The position numbers and the translations under genes are program-made. Shown here piece by piece: positions 29,749-39,141 of a stretch of 47,207 nt of DNA (within the stretch, counting starts at the first letter, position 1; each line of letters starts with the position of its first letter). The notes below the pieces were generated by a model that was not told where the DNA came from, did not search any database, and saw nothing but the letters and a program-made list of their open reading frames with translations. The DNA is from Mycoplasma yeatsii (GTDB lineage: Bacteria; Bacillota_I; Bacilli_A; Mycoplasmatales; Mycoplasmataceae). The stretch lies in the NCBI RefSeq assembly GCF_030815295.1, contig NZ_JAUSWP010000007.1, one strand, 5' to 3'.

Positions 29749-31365
29749 TTATTTATACTTACTAGGTCTAGTTCTTTCTCAACTTTCTGTTTGAGTGTTT
29801 TTAAAGATTTTTTTTGGTAATAATTCTTTCAAATTATCTCAAGAAGTTTTTTCATGACCTGAATTCAATAAGAAGTCTTCTCAATTTACTAATAATGATA
29901 CATTTCAATTATATATATTTTGATTGAAGTTTGAAGCTTCTTCGAACATACCCTTCATGTTTGTTACTTGTGAAGTGTTTCAGTTTCCTATAGGTTGGTT
30001 GAAGTTATAAGCATGAGTAAACATTCTACTCATATCTGTTACAGATTCAACTGCATTGAAAATTTTAGAATTGAAGCTTCCAGCGGCTTCAAACATGCCC
30101 CGCATATCTGTTACGTTTGAAGTGTTTCAATTGTCTAAGGGTTGATTAAAGTTTCGGGAAATAGAGAACATATAACGCATATTTTTAACATTAGATACAT
30201 CTCAGGCATTTATATCTTCATTAAAGTTTTCAGCACCAGAGAACATTCAACCCATATCAGTTACATTTGAAGTATCTCAATTGCCTATTTCTTGATTAAA
30301 TGATATTGCATCTTCAAACATAGAGTACATTGTTGTAACATTATAAGTATCTCAACTTTCAAGACCTTGAATAGTCATATTTTTATTTTTCACAAATGCA
30401 AAACTTAAATCACTAATGATCTCAGGAAGTTTCTTCGGAACTGAATCAGTTCTATTATTAAATCTATCTATTTTAAATAAACCTTTTTCACTCAAATAAT
30501 AACCTATTTCAGTTACTTGAGTATTAGAATTATCTTTATATTTATGTTTTGTTTTTGCTTGATTAAATTTACCTACATTTAGTTCTATTATTGAGTCTTT
30601 ATAGATAAAATTTAAAGTTTCATTTTCTTTTGGAAATACATCTTTAGATTTGGATCAATCAATATTCATTCTTATATTGTTATCTAATTTTTTTATTAAA
30701 GTTTTTAATATAGTTCTTTTTGAAGGTAAACTATCTGATCTAAAATAACCATTGAAATAAGTGTTTCAAACATTTTTTATATTATCTATATCTATTTCTT
30801 TTTGACTAGGAGTTTTAAAAGTTAATTCTACTTGGCCGCTATACATTTTGTCTTTAGCTTTAACTATTACATTATCTTGATTAATTTTAAAATCTAATTT
30901 AGAAAAATCAATTTCATCATTAATATCAGGATTAATTTCTTTGATTAATTCAATTATTCTTTTTTTAGTTTTATCAGATTTATTAATTTTACCTAAATTT
31001 GTATTAATAATTAATTGTTCTAGATCTTGACTTAATTTATAAGACATTTCTATTTGTCCATTATATGAACTATCACCAATCTTAGGTTTAATAATAACTT
31101 TATTGTCTTGTTCATTAACAATTAAATCTAACTTATCATAATCAATAGCTAAATATAAATTATTTTGAATAAGTTCTCTTAATAATTGTTCATCTTCTTT
31201 TTCTTTTTGATAAATAAATCCTAAATTATTATTTCTTATTAATTGTTTTAGATTAATTTTATTAGATTGAGTATATAAAACTGTAGTAGCACCAACACCA
31301 GCTCCAGCAGATGAACAAGCAAAACTAATAGCAGCAATAGAAATTATCTTTTTACTTATTCTCAT
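29749..31365 (-). CDS. DUF285 repeat surface protein with tandem N-terminal modules (538 aa)
   Basis: The N-terminal signal (MRISKKIISIAAISFACSSAG) could be an uncleaved anchor or a weak lipobox at SFAC. Residues about 36-195 hold two copies of a ~75-aa module (LxxLIxxxxLGxI ... IDFSKLDxxI ... YxGxVExxFK), resembling mycoplasma lipoprotein-associated domains. A cap (TEIGYYLSEKGLFKIDRF...VPKKLPEIISDL) is followed by about six 25-aa repeats (NWDTSNVTDMxxMF), one in which NWNTS is replaced by NAVES, and a closing NWNVSLLVNWEDF. It is exposed on the cell surface by inference. An AAGGAGG site precedes it. Upstream lies a 17-A/T homopolymer. Confidence 0.85.
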
Positions 31366-31412
31366 GTTATATTAACCTCCTTTGATTATCTTTTTTTTAT
31401 TTTACAATATCT

Positions 31413-31429
31413 AAAAAAAAAAAAAAAAA
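31413..31429. repeat. 17-bp poly-A/T tract upstream of DUF285 gene
   Basis: Seventeen A on the plus strand (T on the coding strand), about 50 bp before the start codon of the gene at 31365. TAAAAT at 31399-31404 (minus) is a possible -10; with a 17-bp spacer, the tract would cover the -35 position. Length changes here could alter expression. Confidence 0.8.
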
Positions 31430-31447
31430 GTGCTCGCTGGTGCTCGC
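31430..31447. repeat. Two direct repeats of GTGCTCGC, 10 bp apart
   Basis: GTGCTCGC occurs at 31430-31437 and 31440-31447, exactly one helical turn apart, abutting the poly-A/T tract. They are strikingly GC-rich for this genome. This could be a protein-binding site. Confidence 0.6.
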
Positions 31448-31621
31448 ACACGAATATAACGATTATAAATTTATAATAATATACATAACTAATATTAGTT
31501 TAGAAAATATTATATATACAAATCTTTTAAGTTAAATATCAACAACATTAATGGACTCTAAAAATTTTATTTACTAGATTGGTAATGTGGTTATTATAAA
31601 CTTAATGACGTTTTAGATTAA

Positions 31622-31652
31622 ACAAAAACAACTTCAAAAGAAGTTGTTTTTT
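31622..31652 (-). terminator. Terminator of the DUF285 gene at 31651-33255
   Basis: The minus strand reads AACAACTTC/GAAGTTGTTTTTG with loop TTTT, directly at the stop codon. Confidence 0.75.
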
Positions 31653-33255
31653 ATGAATAGAATCGTTGTTGTATTGTTTCAGAGTCTTCTGAATATTCAT
31701 CTAAATTATAATTTTCCACTAATTTGCTCATAAAATCTAAAATTTTCTTAGGTAGTTTAGATCTATTCTCTTCTTTTCATATAGTGTTATCTGGCGTAAT
31801 AAATGTAGCTAGACTTCGTTTGTTTATCCTATCAACATTTCATTTTGAAATGTTTTGATTGAATTCTTTAGCATTTAAAAACATGAAGGTCATATCAGTT
31901 ACATTTGAAGTATCTCAGTTAGATATATCTTGGTTGAAATTCATACTTTCTCCAAATAATAAAGAAGCGAAGCCAGCAAACATATAACCCATATCAGCTA
32001 CATTTGAGGTGTTTCAATTAGAAATATCTTGGTTAAATGAAACTGCATCTACAAACATGAAGCTCATATCGGTTACATTTGAGGTATTTCAGTTAGATAT
32101 ATCTTGGTTGAATTTGTAAGAGTTAGCAAATACACCCTTCATTTTTATTACATTTGAGGTGTCTCATTTTTCAATTCCTTCGATTTTTTCATGTTCACTT
32201 AAACTAAATGTATGGAAAAGACTTTCAATTATTGGTGGTAGATTTTCAGGGACTTTTTTAATAGAATATAAACTTGTTTCTGTTTTTAACGGCCTTACAT
32301 TAGCTGTAAACAATCCATCTAATGGATTAAAATAATATCCTATCTCAATTACTTCTTCAACTGAACCTTCCTTCAATTTTAAATTAGATTTATCAAATTC
32401 TCCAAACTCAAGTTCAATAATCTCATCTTGATATTTAATTTTGAAAATTTTATCTTTGCTTGTTATTATTTGATTATCTCAATTTTGATCATCTATAGGT
32501 TTTGATACAGAAACGTTTAAATTATTAATTTTTAATCTTCTATTAATAGAATTTAATATTGTTTTATTTTTTAAACTAACATCTACATCTAATTTTTCAT
32601 CATTTTCTAAAATAATAAATCTATCTTTAAATTCACTGTTTCATATATGTTTAATTTTATTAATAATTTCTTGTTTTTCTGTTATAGGGTTAAAATTAAT
32701 TTCTACTTTTTTCTCATAAGTTTTGTCATTAGATTTTGGACTAATTAAAACTTTATCTTCTTTAATATCTAAAACTAATTTAGAAAAATCTATATCAACA
32801 TTTTTATTTTTTTGTTTTATTAAGTTAATTAAGTTTTCTTCTGTTTTTAATGCTACTTTTATATCTCCTAAATTTCTTTCTTTAATTAATAAAGATAAAT
32901 CTTGAGATAATTTGAATGTAATTTCTAATTCATTTTTATATGTATCATCATTTTCTTTTGGTTTTACTAAAGCATTATTAGTATTAATTACTAAATCAAT
33001 TTTAGAAAAATCTATCTTAAAATTAGGATTAAAATCTTGAATTAATTTAATTAATTCGTCTTTATTTTTCTCATGACTATTTATAAAACCTAGATCAGTA
33101 TTTTTAATTATTTTAGTTAGATCTCTTTGATTTTCTTTTGTTATATTTGATTGATTAACTCCTATTGTAATTCCTGTTGTAGCACCACCTGTAAGTACAA
33201 CACCGCTTCCAATTAAAATTAGTTTTTTTGTTAATAAAATTTTAGCTAATTTCAT
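31651..33255 (-). CDS. DUF285 repeat surface protein with tandem N-terminal modules (534 aa)
   Basis: Start ATG 33255 (AAAGGGTGG upstream); a GTG three codons earlier is not needed. The N-terminal membrane segment (LILIGSGVVLTGGATTGITI) has no Cys, so the protein is held by an uncleaved anchor or secreted. Two ~75-aa modules follow (LTKIIKNTDLGFI...IDFSKIDLVI and LIKERNLGDI...IDFSKLVLDI), then about 100 unassigned residues. Next comes the cap (EIGYYFNPLDGLF...VPENLPPIIESL), four 25-aa repeats (one with a 7-residue insertion, GFASLLFGES), and the closing SKWNVDRI. It is the sister of the gene at 29749-31365 in module order. A 16-bp homopolymer lies upstream. Confidence 0.85.
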
Positions 33256-33297
33256 TTTAACCACCCTTTCTTTTATAACTTTATTAATTGTACTTTC

Positions 33298-33313
33298 AAA
33301 AAAAAAAAAAAAG
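33298..33313. repeat. 16-bp poly-A/T tract between DUF285 gene and dinB
   Basis: Sixteen A on the plus strand, between the minus-strand DUF285 start and the plus-strand dinB start. On the minus strand a TACAAT (33287-33292) lies 5 bp downstream of the tract, so the tract occupies the upstream promoter region of the DUF285 gene. Confidence 0.8.
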
Positions 33314-33377
33314 ACTTGAAAAAGAGTATCAGGTATGATGATGAAACATTAAAATTAAATTAACATAGGTGATTAAT

Positions 33378-34583
33378 ATGAGTTTAAAAACTATTTTTCA
33401 TATAGATATGGATGCTTTTTTTGCAAGTTGTATGCAAGTTAAATATCCTATTTATAAAAATAAAGCTATTGTAATATCAAATAATAATGATAAATCAATC
33501 ATTACAACAGCAAGTTATCAAGCAAGAAAATATCATATAAAAGCAGGGATGGCTTTATTTGAAGCTAAAAAACTATATCCTAAAATCATTAGTGTTAAAC
33601 CTGATATGAACTATATTAATAATATTTCTAATCAAATATGAACGTATCTTAAAAATAATGTTACTCATAAAATAGAAGTTGCTTCAATTGATGAAGCTTA
33701 TTTAGATGTAACTGATCTTGTTGTAAAAACTGATGTAATTAAATTAGCTAAAAAAATTCAACAAAATATTTTAGATGAGTTTGATATAAGCTGTTCAATT
33801 GGAATAGGATTTAATAAATTTGTTGCTAAAATGTCAACAAGTTTAAATAAACCTTTTGGTATTAGTTTAACTACAATAGATAATTTCAAAACTAATATCT
33901 GAAATATAGATATTAAAGATATGTATGGTGTTGGTCCTTCAACAGTTAAGTTATTAGAAAATACTAATATTAAAACAATTGGTGATCTAGCGAATACTAG
34001 TGATGAAGATATTTATTATTTACTACACAATAAAGGTTTAATTTTAAAAAAACAAGCTAATGGATTGTCTAGTGATTATGTTGATTATTTATCTAGTGAA
34101 TATAAATCTATTTCAAAAGAAACAACATTATTAAGTGCAATTTATCAATATGATGAGATAGAAAATATTATTTTAAATTTATCTAAACAAGTATCAGATA
34201 AATTAATTGAAAATAACTTATTTTGTAAAACTGTTGAAATTAAACTTAAATATAAAACTTCATCTAAACAATATATTACAAGACATAAACAAATTACTTT
34301 AAATAAATATATAAATGATTATCAGTTAATTTATAATAATGCATTAACTTGTTTTTATGATTTAATTGATGATAATAAAGCTGTAATTTTAATAGGAGTT
34401 GGAGTTAGTAAACTAATTAGTAATAATCAAAACTGAGTTCAATTAACTATTGATAAAGATCAAAATATAGATAATAAACAAGTTGAGCAATCTTTATTAA
34501 TAGAAGATTTAATTTTTGATATAAATAAAAAGTTTAATAAAAATATAATTAAAAAAGCAAAAGATGTTAAAAAAACTAGATAA
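33378..34583 (+). CDS. dinB: DNA polymerase IV (Y-family)
   Basis: 401 aa; error-prone translesion polymerase. IFHIDMDAFFASCMQ carries the first catalytic Asp, and EVASIDEAYLDVTD the SxDE pair; SCSIGIGFNKFVAKMSTSLNKPFG and YGVGPSTVKLLENTNIKTIGDLA (helix-hairpin-helix) follow, then the little-finger domain. Start ATG 33378 with AGGTGATTA; the GTG three codons earlier is not used. It could raise slippage at nearby homopolymers, but that is speculation. It stands alone between surface-protein genes. Confidence 0.94.
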
Positions 34584-34597
34584 TATCTAGTTTTTAA
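34572..34597 (+). terminator. Terminator of dinB
   Basis: AAACTAGAT-AAT-ATCTAGTTTTTA, including the stop codon. Confidence 0.75.
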
Positions 34598-34677
34598 TTT
34601 ATATTTACAATATTTAAATTTTTATCTAGTTTATTTTAAATATAAAAACCTAGCACTTTTTATTTAAAATTCTAGTC

Positions 34678-34705
34678 TTGATTTAAAAAAAAAAAAAAAT
34701 AGAAT
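34678..34705 (+). promoter_or_regulatory. Promoter with 15-A tract in the spacer (putative phase-variable)
   Basis: TTGATT (34678-34683) and TAGAAT (34700-34705) are 16 bp apart; the spacer is one T and 15 consecutive A (34685-34699). Loss or gain of A's would move the two boxes relative to each other. It sits 66 bp before the lipoprotein gene at 34772. Confidence 0.75.
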
Positions 34706-34708
34706 GAA

Positions 34709-34740
34709 ATTGCATTGCAAAAAAATGCAATATCTTTTTA
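34709..34740 (+). promoter_or_regulatory. Leader hairpin, possible attenuator
   Basis: ATTGCAT (34709) pairs with ATGCAAT (34725) and is followed by ATCTTTTTA, a terminator-like arrangement between the promoter and the lipoprotein start. Weak stem; no ligand suggested. Confidence 0.4.
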
Positions 34741-34771
34741 AGTCAATTTTAAGTAAAGTGTGGAGTTTATT

Positions 34772-35923
34772 ATGAAGAAATTATTATCAATTTTTACAGC
34801 AATTGCAATGGTTGCTACAACTAGTTCAGTTATTGGGTGCAAAACTGAGATTAAAGAAGAAAAAAATCTATCAAAATTAATAGTTGAAACCGATCTGGGA
34901 ATAATACACAATGAAAAAATATCAAAAGAATTTATAAAAGAAAGAATAAAATGATTCAATCCGAATATATCAGATAAAGTTTTATCAAAACTTGATTTAG
35001 ATATATCAACGTTTGGGGCTAAAGTTTATTTGGATTATCCAGAAATTAAAAGTGAACTTGAAGTTAAATTTATACCAGTAGAAAACGAAATCGATAATGG
35101 GTTAGATCTAAACTTAGGTTATGTTAAAAAGGCTGTTTACAACGAAAATGATCCTACTATTTGTGAAGAAATAGGATACTTTTTAAATGAAAAAGGTCGA
35201 TGAGCTATAGAAAGTTTTAATAAAGAAACAAAAGTAGTTCCTGATAAGTTGCCTTGATTTATTACAGATCTATCACAAGCATTTTTCCAAAATAAAAATA
35301 AAGCTATTCAAGGAATAGAAAATTGAGATACTTCAAAAGTAATTGATATGAATTGAATGTTCAAACAAGCCCATGAGTTTAATCAAGATATATCTAAATG
35401 AGATGTTTCTAATGTAAGAGATATGAGTGGTATGTTTGGAAATGCATGAAAATTTAATATTGATATAAGTTCATGAGATACTAAAAACCTAGTCAACATG
35501 AGTCAGATGTTTGCTGATGCTAGAACATTCAATCAAAATATAGGAAATTGAAACACTTCAAGTGTAACTGAAATGAGAAGTGTATTTAAAGAAGCATTGG
35601 TTTTTAATCAAAACATTAATGCTAAAGAAATACAAAAAGCAGATGGTTCAAAATACACTGCTTGAGATGTTTCAAAAGTTATAGATATGGCAGATATGTT
35701 TGCCGAAACAACAGATTTCAACCAACCTTTAGATAAATGAAATACAGCAAAAGTAACTGATATGGGTTATATGTTTAATCAAGCTAAAGCCTTTAATCAA
35801 AATATATCTAACTGAAATGTTAAAAAAGTGAGAAATTGAGCTGGATTTAGTTCAAACCAACAATGATCAAAAGATCATCAACCTAAATTTAATATACAAC
35901 CACAAAGAAATGAAATAGACTAA
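34772..35923 (+). CDS. DUF285 repeat lipoprotein (383 aa)
   Basis: Signal MKKLLSIFTAIAMVATTSSV with lipobox VIGC, so the Cys is lipidated and the protein is surface-exposed. The start is ATG 34772, after GTGGAG, rather than the in-frame GTG at 34760. One ~75-aa N-terminal module (LSKLIVETDLGIIH...LSKLDLDI...ELEVKF). Cap ICEEIGYFLNEKGRW...VPDKLPWFITDLSQAF. Six 25-aa repeats, one with the insertion KADGSKYTAW, then a closing NWNVKKVRNWAGF and a basic, Gln-rich tail. It is transcribed from the A-tract promoter upstream and is monocistronic. Confidence 0.87.
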
Positions 35924-35973
35924 TCAATATATAAATAATTTCACACTTTATTTTCAATAAAAATAATAAGAAT

Positions 35974-36001
35974 TAAAAAAGGACGAGCAGTCCTTTTTTT
36001 G
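35974..36001 (+). terminator. Terminator of the lipoprotein gene at 34772
   Basis: AAAAAAGGAC-GAGCA-GTCCTTTTTTT, a compact hairpin with a long T run. Confidence 0.85.
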
Positions 36002-36034
36002 TATTTAGGAAATTTATTTTTAGTTAGATATTTA

Positions 36035-36070
36035 ATTTATTAAAAAAACACAACCTTTATTTGAAGTCGT
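36035..36070 (-). terminator. Terminator of the DUF285 lipoprotein at 36096
   Basis: The minus strand AACACGACTTC ... GAAG-like/GGTTGTGTTTTTTT hairpin. Nearly the same sequence ends the element at 40575-40612. Confidence 0.7.
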
Positions 36071-36095
36071 GTTTATTCTTTTATAATCAATATTT

Positions 36096-37292
36096 TTAAA
36101 ACTTAGGTTTATGTTCATCTTTTCAATCAGAACTAGTGGCAGTTGAAAAATCTTTAAAATATTCAACATTTGATACATCTCAATTAGAAATGTTTTGATT
36201 AAACTTATTCGCAGCTCATAACATAAAACTCATATCAGTTACATTAGAAGTGTCTCAATTAGAAATCTTTTGGTTGAATACAAAAGCATCAGAAAACATA
36301 TCTCTCATATTAGTTACGTTTGAAGTGTTTCAAGCTTTATACTTAGTATTATCTGATCTTGTAATTTCTTTTGTTGATATATTTTGATTAAAGTTTCTAC
36401 AATTTCTAAACATTCCACTCATATCTGTTACATTAGAAGTATCTCATTTTTCCATTCCTTCAATGTTGTGATTACCATTATTTCTAAATGCATGAGATAA
36501 ATTGGTAATGAATTTAGGTAAACGATCAGGAACCTTTATAGTATCGTATAAGAATTCCTCTATTTGAATTTCACCTTTATCATTTGTAAAATATCCGATT
36601 TTAGTATAAGTTGTTTTCTCTTCTTCTGTTTTATATTCAGCTTTTTGATATTTAGGTCAAAACTTATTAAATTTTAGTTTTTGTTCAAAATTAATATCAT
36701 TTTTATATGTAACAGTTAAAGATATTTTTTCATTTTTATCAGATATTAAATTTAAGCCTCCAAAAAAAGCATATTGTTTCCCTTTTTCTTTAAATATATT
36801 AAAGACGTCTTGATGACTTCAGCTATCTAAAATATCTCCACCAATTCTTTCGTCTCAAACTTTGTTTACGTATTTAATAAAAGTTTCTTTTGCTTTAGAA
36901 ATTTTTTCATTAATTTCATTTTTAATATTTTTAAGTTTATCCTCTTTTTCCTTCAGTTCTTTTTTAACATTTGAAATTTGTTTGTCTAGTTCATCTAAAT
37001 CAGAAATAGACGTCATTAATAAAACATTATTTAAAGAAGGGTTGTTTTGATTGATTTCAGTGTTAATTTCATCTAACAGTTTTTGATTGAATTCAAGTTC
37101 TTTTTGAAGTTCTTGTAATTGTTTTGTAAGTGATTTTAACTTGTTTTGCTGTTCAGCGTGTGGATTTACAGGTGTCTTTTCATCATTATTCGGGTTTTTA
37201 GGTGTGTTTTGAGTCGTTTTACAAGATACAACACCAAAAGTTGCTGTTGATGATAATGTTAATATAGATAATATTGAAATTAATTTTTTCAT
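36096..37292 (-). CDS. DUF285 repeat lipoprotein with coiled-coil stalk (398 aa)
   Basis: Signal with lipobox VVSC (Cys about residue 24), then an Asn/Pro linker (TPKNPNNDEKTPVNP) and a heptad-rich coiled coil at residues about 45-140 (KSLTKQLQELQKELEFNQKL ... ISNVKKELKEKEDKLKNIKN). A further domain of about 60 residues follows, then the cap (TKIGYFTNDKGEIQI...VPDRLPKFITNLSHAF), three 25-aa repeats with the insertion TRSDNTKYKAW, and a closing NWDVSNVEYFKDF. The coiled coil probably lifts a short repeat head from the membrane. TATAAT on the minus strand at 37344-37349 may be its -10; no homopolymer is present upstream, unlike its relatives. Confidence 0.87.
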
Positions 37293-37615
37293 GTTATTTG
37301 TTCCTCTCGAATTTTTGGTATATGTGATCTTGGTAATTATTCTATTATACTAATATAATTGTATTTTTATTAATCGAATTGTTCCAAACTAATTCTAGCA
37401 TTTTAGAGTATAGAATTGAACCACTTTTTTAAATTATAAATTGATATTTTGACATAAAAAAACAACTCTTGAAAGAGTTGTTTACACTTTAAAGGTCCAC
37501 CTTTGGGATATAGGTAGTGGGACACCTTCTTTACATTTGAATGATAATATATTTTTACAATAATTTCAAATATTATGGTTAAAACTTGGAGCTTAATAAT
37601 ATTTGTTCAATTATC
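37293..37615. other. Intergenic region between two DUF285 genes
   Basis: 323 bp. Contains the promoter of the lipoprotein gene at 37292 (TATAAT at 37344-37349, minus), a terminator (37456-37484) and an upstream GC-richer structured stretch (37485-37531, see the candidate RNA). The remainder (37532-37615) shows nothing recognisable. Confidence 0.6.
37455..37531 (-). ncRNA. Candidate structured RNA ending in a terminator (element B)
   Basis: Minus-strand order: AAGAAGGT opening, hairpin GGT...ACC, hairpin AAAGG-TGGA-CCTTT, then terminator ACAACTCTT-TCA-AGAGTTGT with seven T. The stretch 37487-37531 is much richer in G+C than its surroundings. It shares the opening AAGAAGGT and the three-hairpin layout with the element at 40575-40668. 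It may be a small RNA or simply an elaborate 3' end of the gene at 37616. Confidence 0.45.
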
Positions 37616-39127
37616 CTATTTATCAATATCTTTTAAAATATTAGATTTAAAATTTGGTAATGTATCTTTAGTAAAGAAACTATTAGTCGCTCCTCTACCT
37701 CTGAATGATTTAACATCATTAACTTTTTGAACATTTCATCTTTTTAAACTGTATCTAAAACTTTGTGCTCCAGAAAACATCCCATACATATTAGTTACGT
37801 TTGAAGTGTTTCAACTAGATATGTCTTGGTTAAACTTTTCAGCATCAGCGAACATTTGATTCATATCAGTTACATTTTCGGTATTTCAGGTTGAAATGTT
37901 ACCATTAAAAGCACTTGCTCCTCAAAACATTTGACCCATATCAGTCACTTCTTTTGTTTTTCAAAAATTTAAGTCCTTATCAAATGATTTAGCTCCAGAA
38001 AACATTCCTTGCATATTTTTTACATTTTTAGTATCTCAATTTGAAATATCTCCGTTAAATTCATATGCATCATAAAACATATTATTCATATCAGTGACTT
38101 TTGAAGTATTTCAATTTCTAAGTGATTGATTAAAACTTTTAGCTTCAGCAAACATAGATGACATATTAACAACATTAGAAGTATCTCAATTATTTAGATT
38201 TTGATCAAAATTTTTAGTTCTTGAAAAAGCAGAAAAAAAGCTCTTAATATTTGCAGTATTTCATATATCTAAGTTAATTATAGAACTAGATTGTAGATCT
38301 GCGAATGCATTTTTTAGTGAAGTTACTTCAAGTGGTAAATGCTTAGGAACTTCTTTTATTTGTTTATTTTGATCTGTTATTGTTAGTATAACTAAACCGC
38401 TTGAAAATTTATCTACTTTATATCCGATTTGCGTTACCTTATTTTGATCATCCTTATCATATTTTGTTTCAACTTCATCTTCTAAAACTTGATTTAGTTT
38501 CAATTCAAAATTTTGATTGTAAAATTTAAATTTTAAAATATTATTTTTATTACCTTTTATTAAATTTTTATCAGCATTAATTGAATCGGTTAATCTTAAT
38601 GTTTTTAATCCAGATATTTTTTCATCTTTTAGATAAACTAATAATTGATCTAATACCTCTTGTTGAGTGTGAAAAGTTCCAAACCCATCTTCTTGATCTT
38701 TAAAAATTTTATTAACTTTTTGTTGTAAAGCTTCATATGTTTTGCTATCTATGATATCTAATTTAAGATTATCTAAAACTTTATATTTATTAGATTTTAA
38801 TTGAACAATTCAATTATTTTTTACATTTTCTTTTTCATCTTTAACAACTTTAAAATCACTAGTTTTTAAACCTAGTTCTTTAATTTTTTTACTATTAAAA
38901 TCTTGATTGACAAATTCATTCAAAACTTTTTGTTCATTTAAATCTTTATGATCTTGAATGTATAAATCAACATCAAAATGATCTTGTAATTTTAATTGTT
39001 TAACTTCAGTATTATGTATTTTACTAGCAACAACTGCAATAGTAGTTATAGCAGTTGTTGATAAAGTTAAAGCAGCAATAACTGCTAGTGCTTTTTTAGT
39101 TAATATAATTGATAATAATTTTTTCAC
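37616..39127 (-). CDS. DUF285 repeat surface protein, N-terminally anchored (503 aa)
   Basis: Starts with GTG 39127, 14 bp after the stop of the oxidoreductase gene, so the two are probably co-transcribed. The membrane segment (ALAVIAALTLSTTAITTIAV) is followed by VVASK where a lipoprotein would have Cys, so it is anchored rather than lipidated. Residues 40-250 form an N-terminal region unlike its relatives (QDHFDVDLYIQDHKDLNEQK...). Then come the cap (VTQIGYKVDKFSSGLVIL...VPKHLPLEVTSL) and about seven 25-aa repeats (NWDTSNVVNMSSMF type). It ends with a repeat cap, RWNVQKVNDVKSF, and a short tail. Confidence 0.85.
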
Positions 39128-39141
39128 AAATATTCTACTTT

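Noticed and set aside
13009..34583. dinB and recU as signs of a phage or integrative element
   Set aside because: Both are standard chromosomal genes in this group with normal neighbours; no integrase, capsid or conjugation genes occur in the window.
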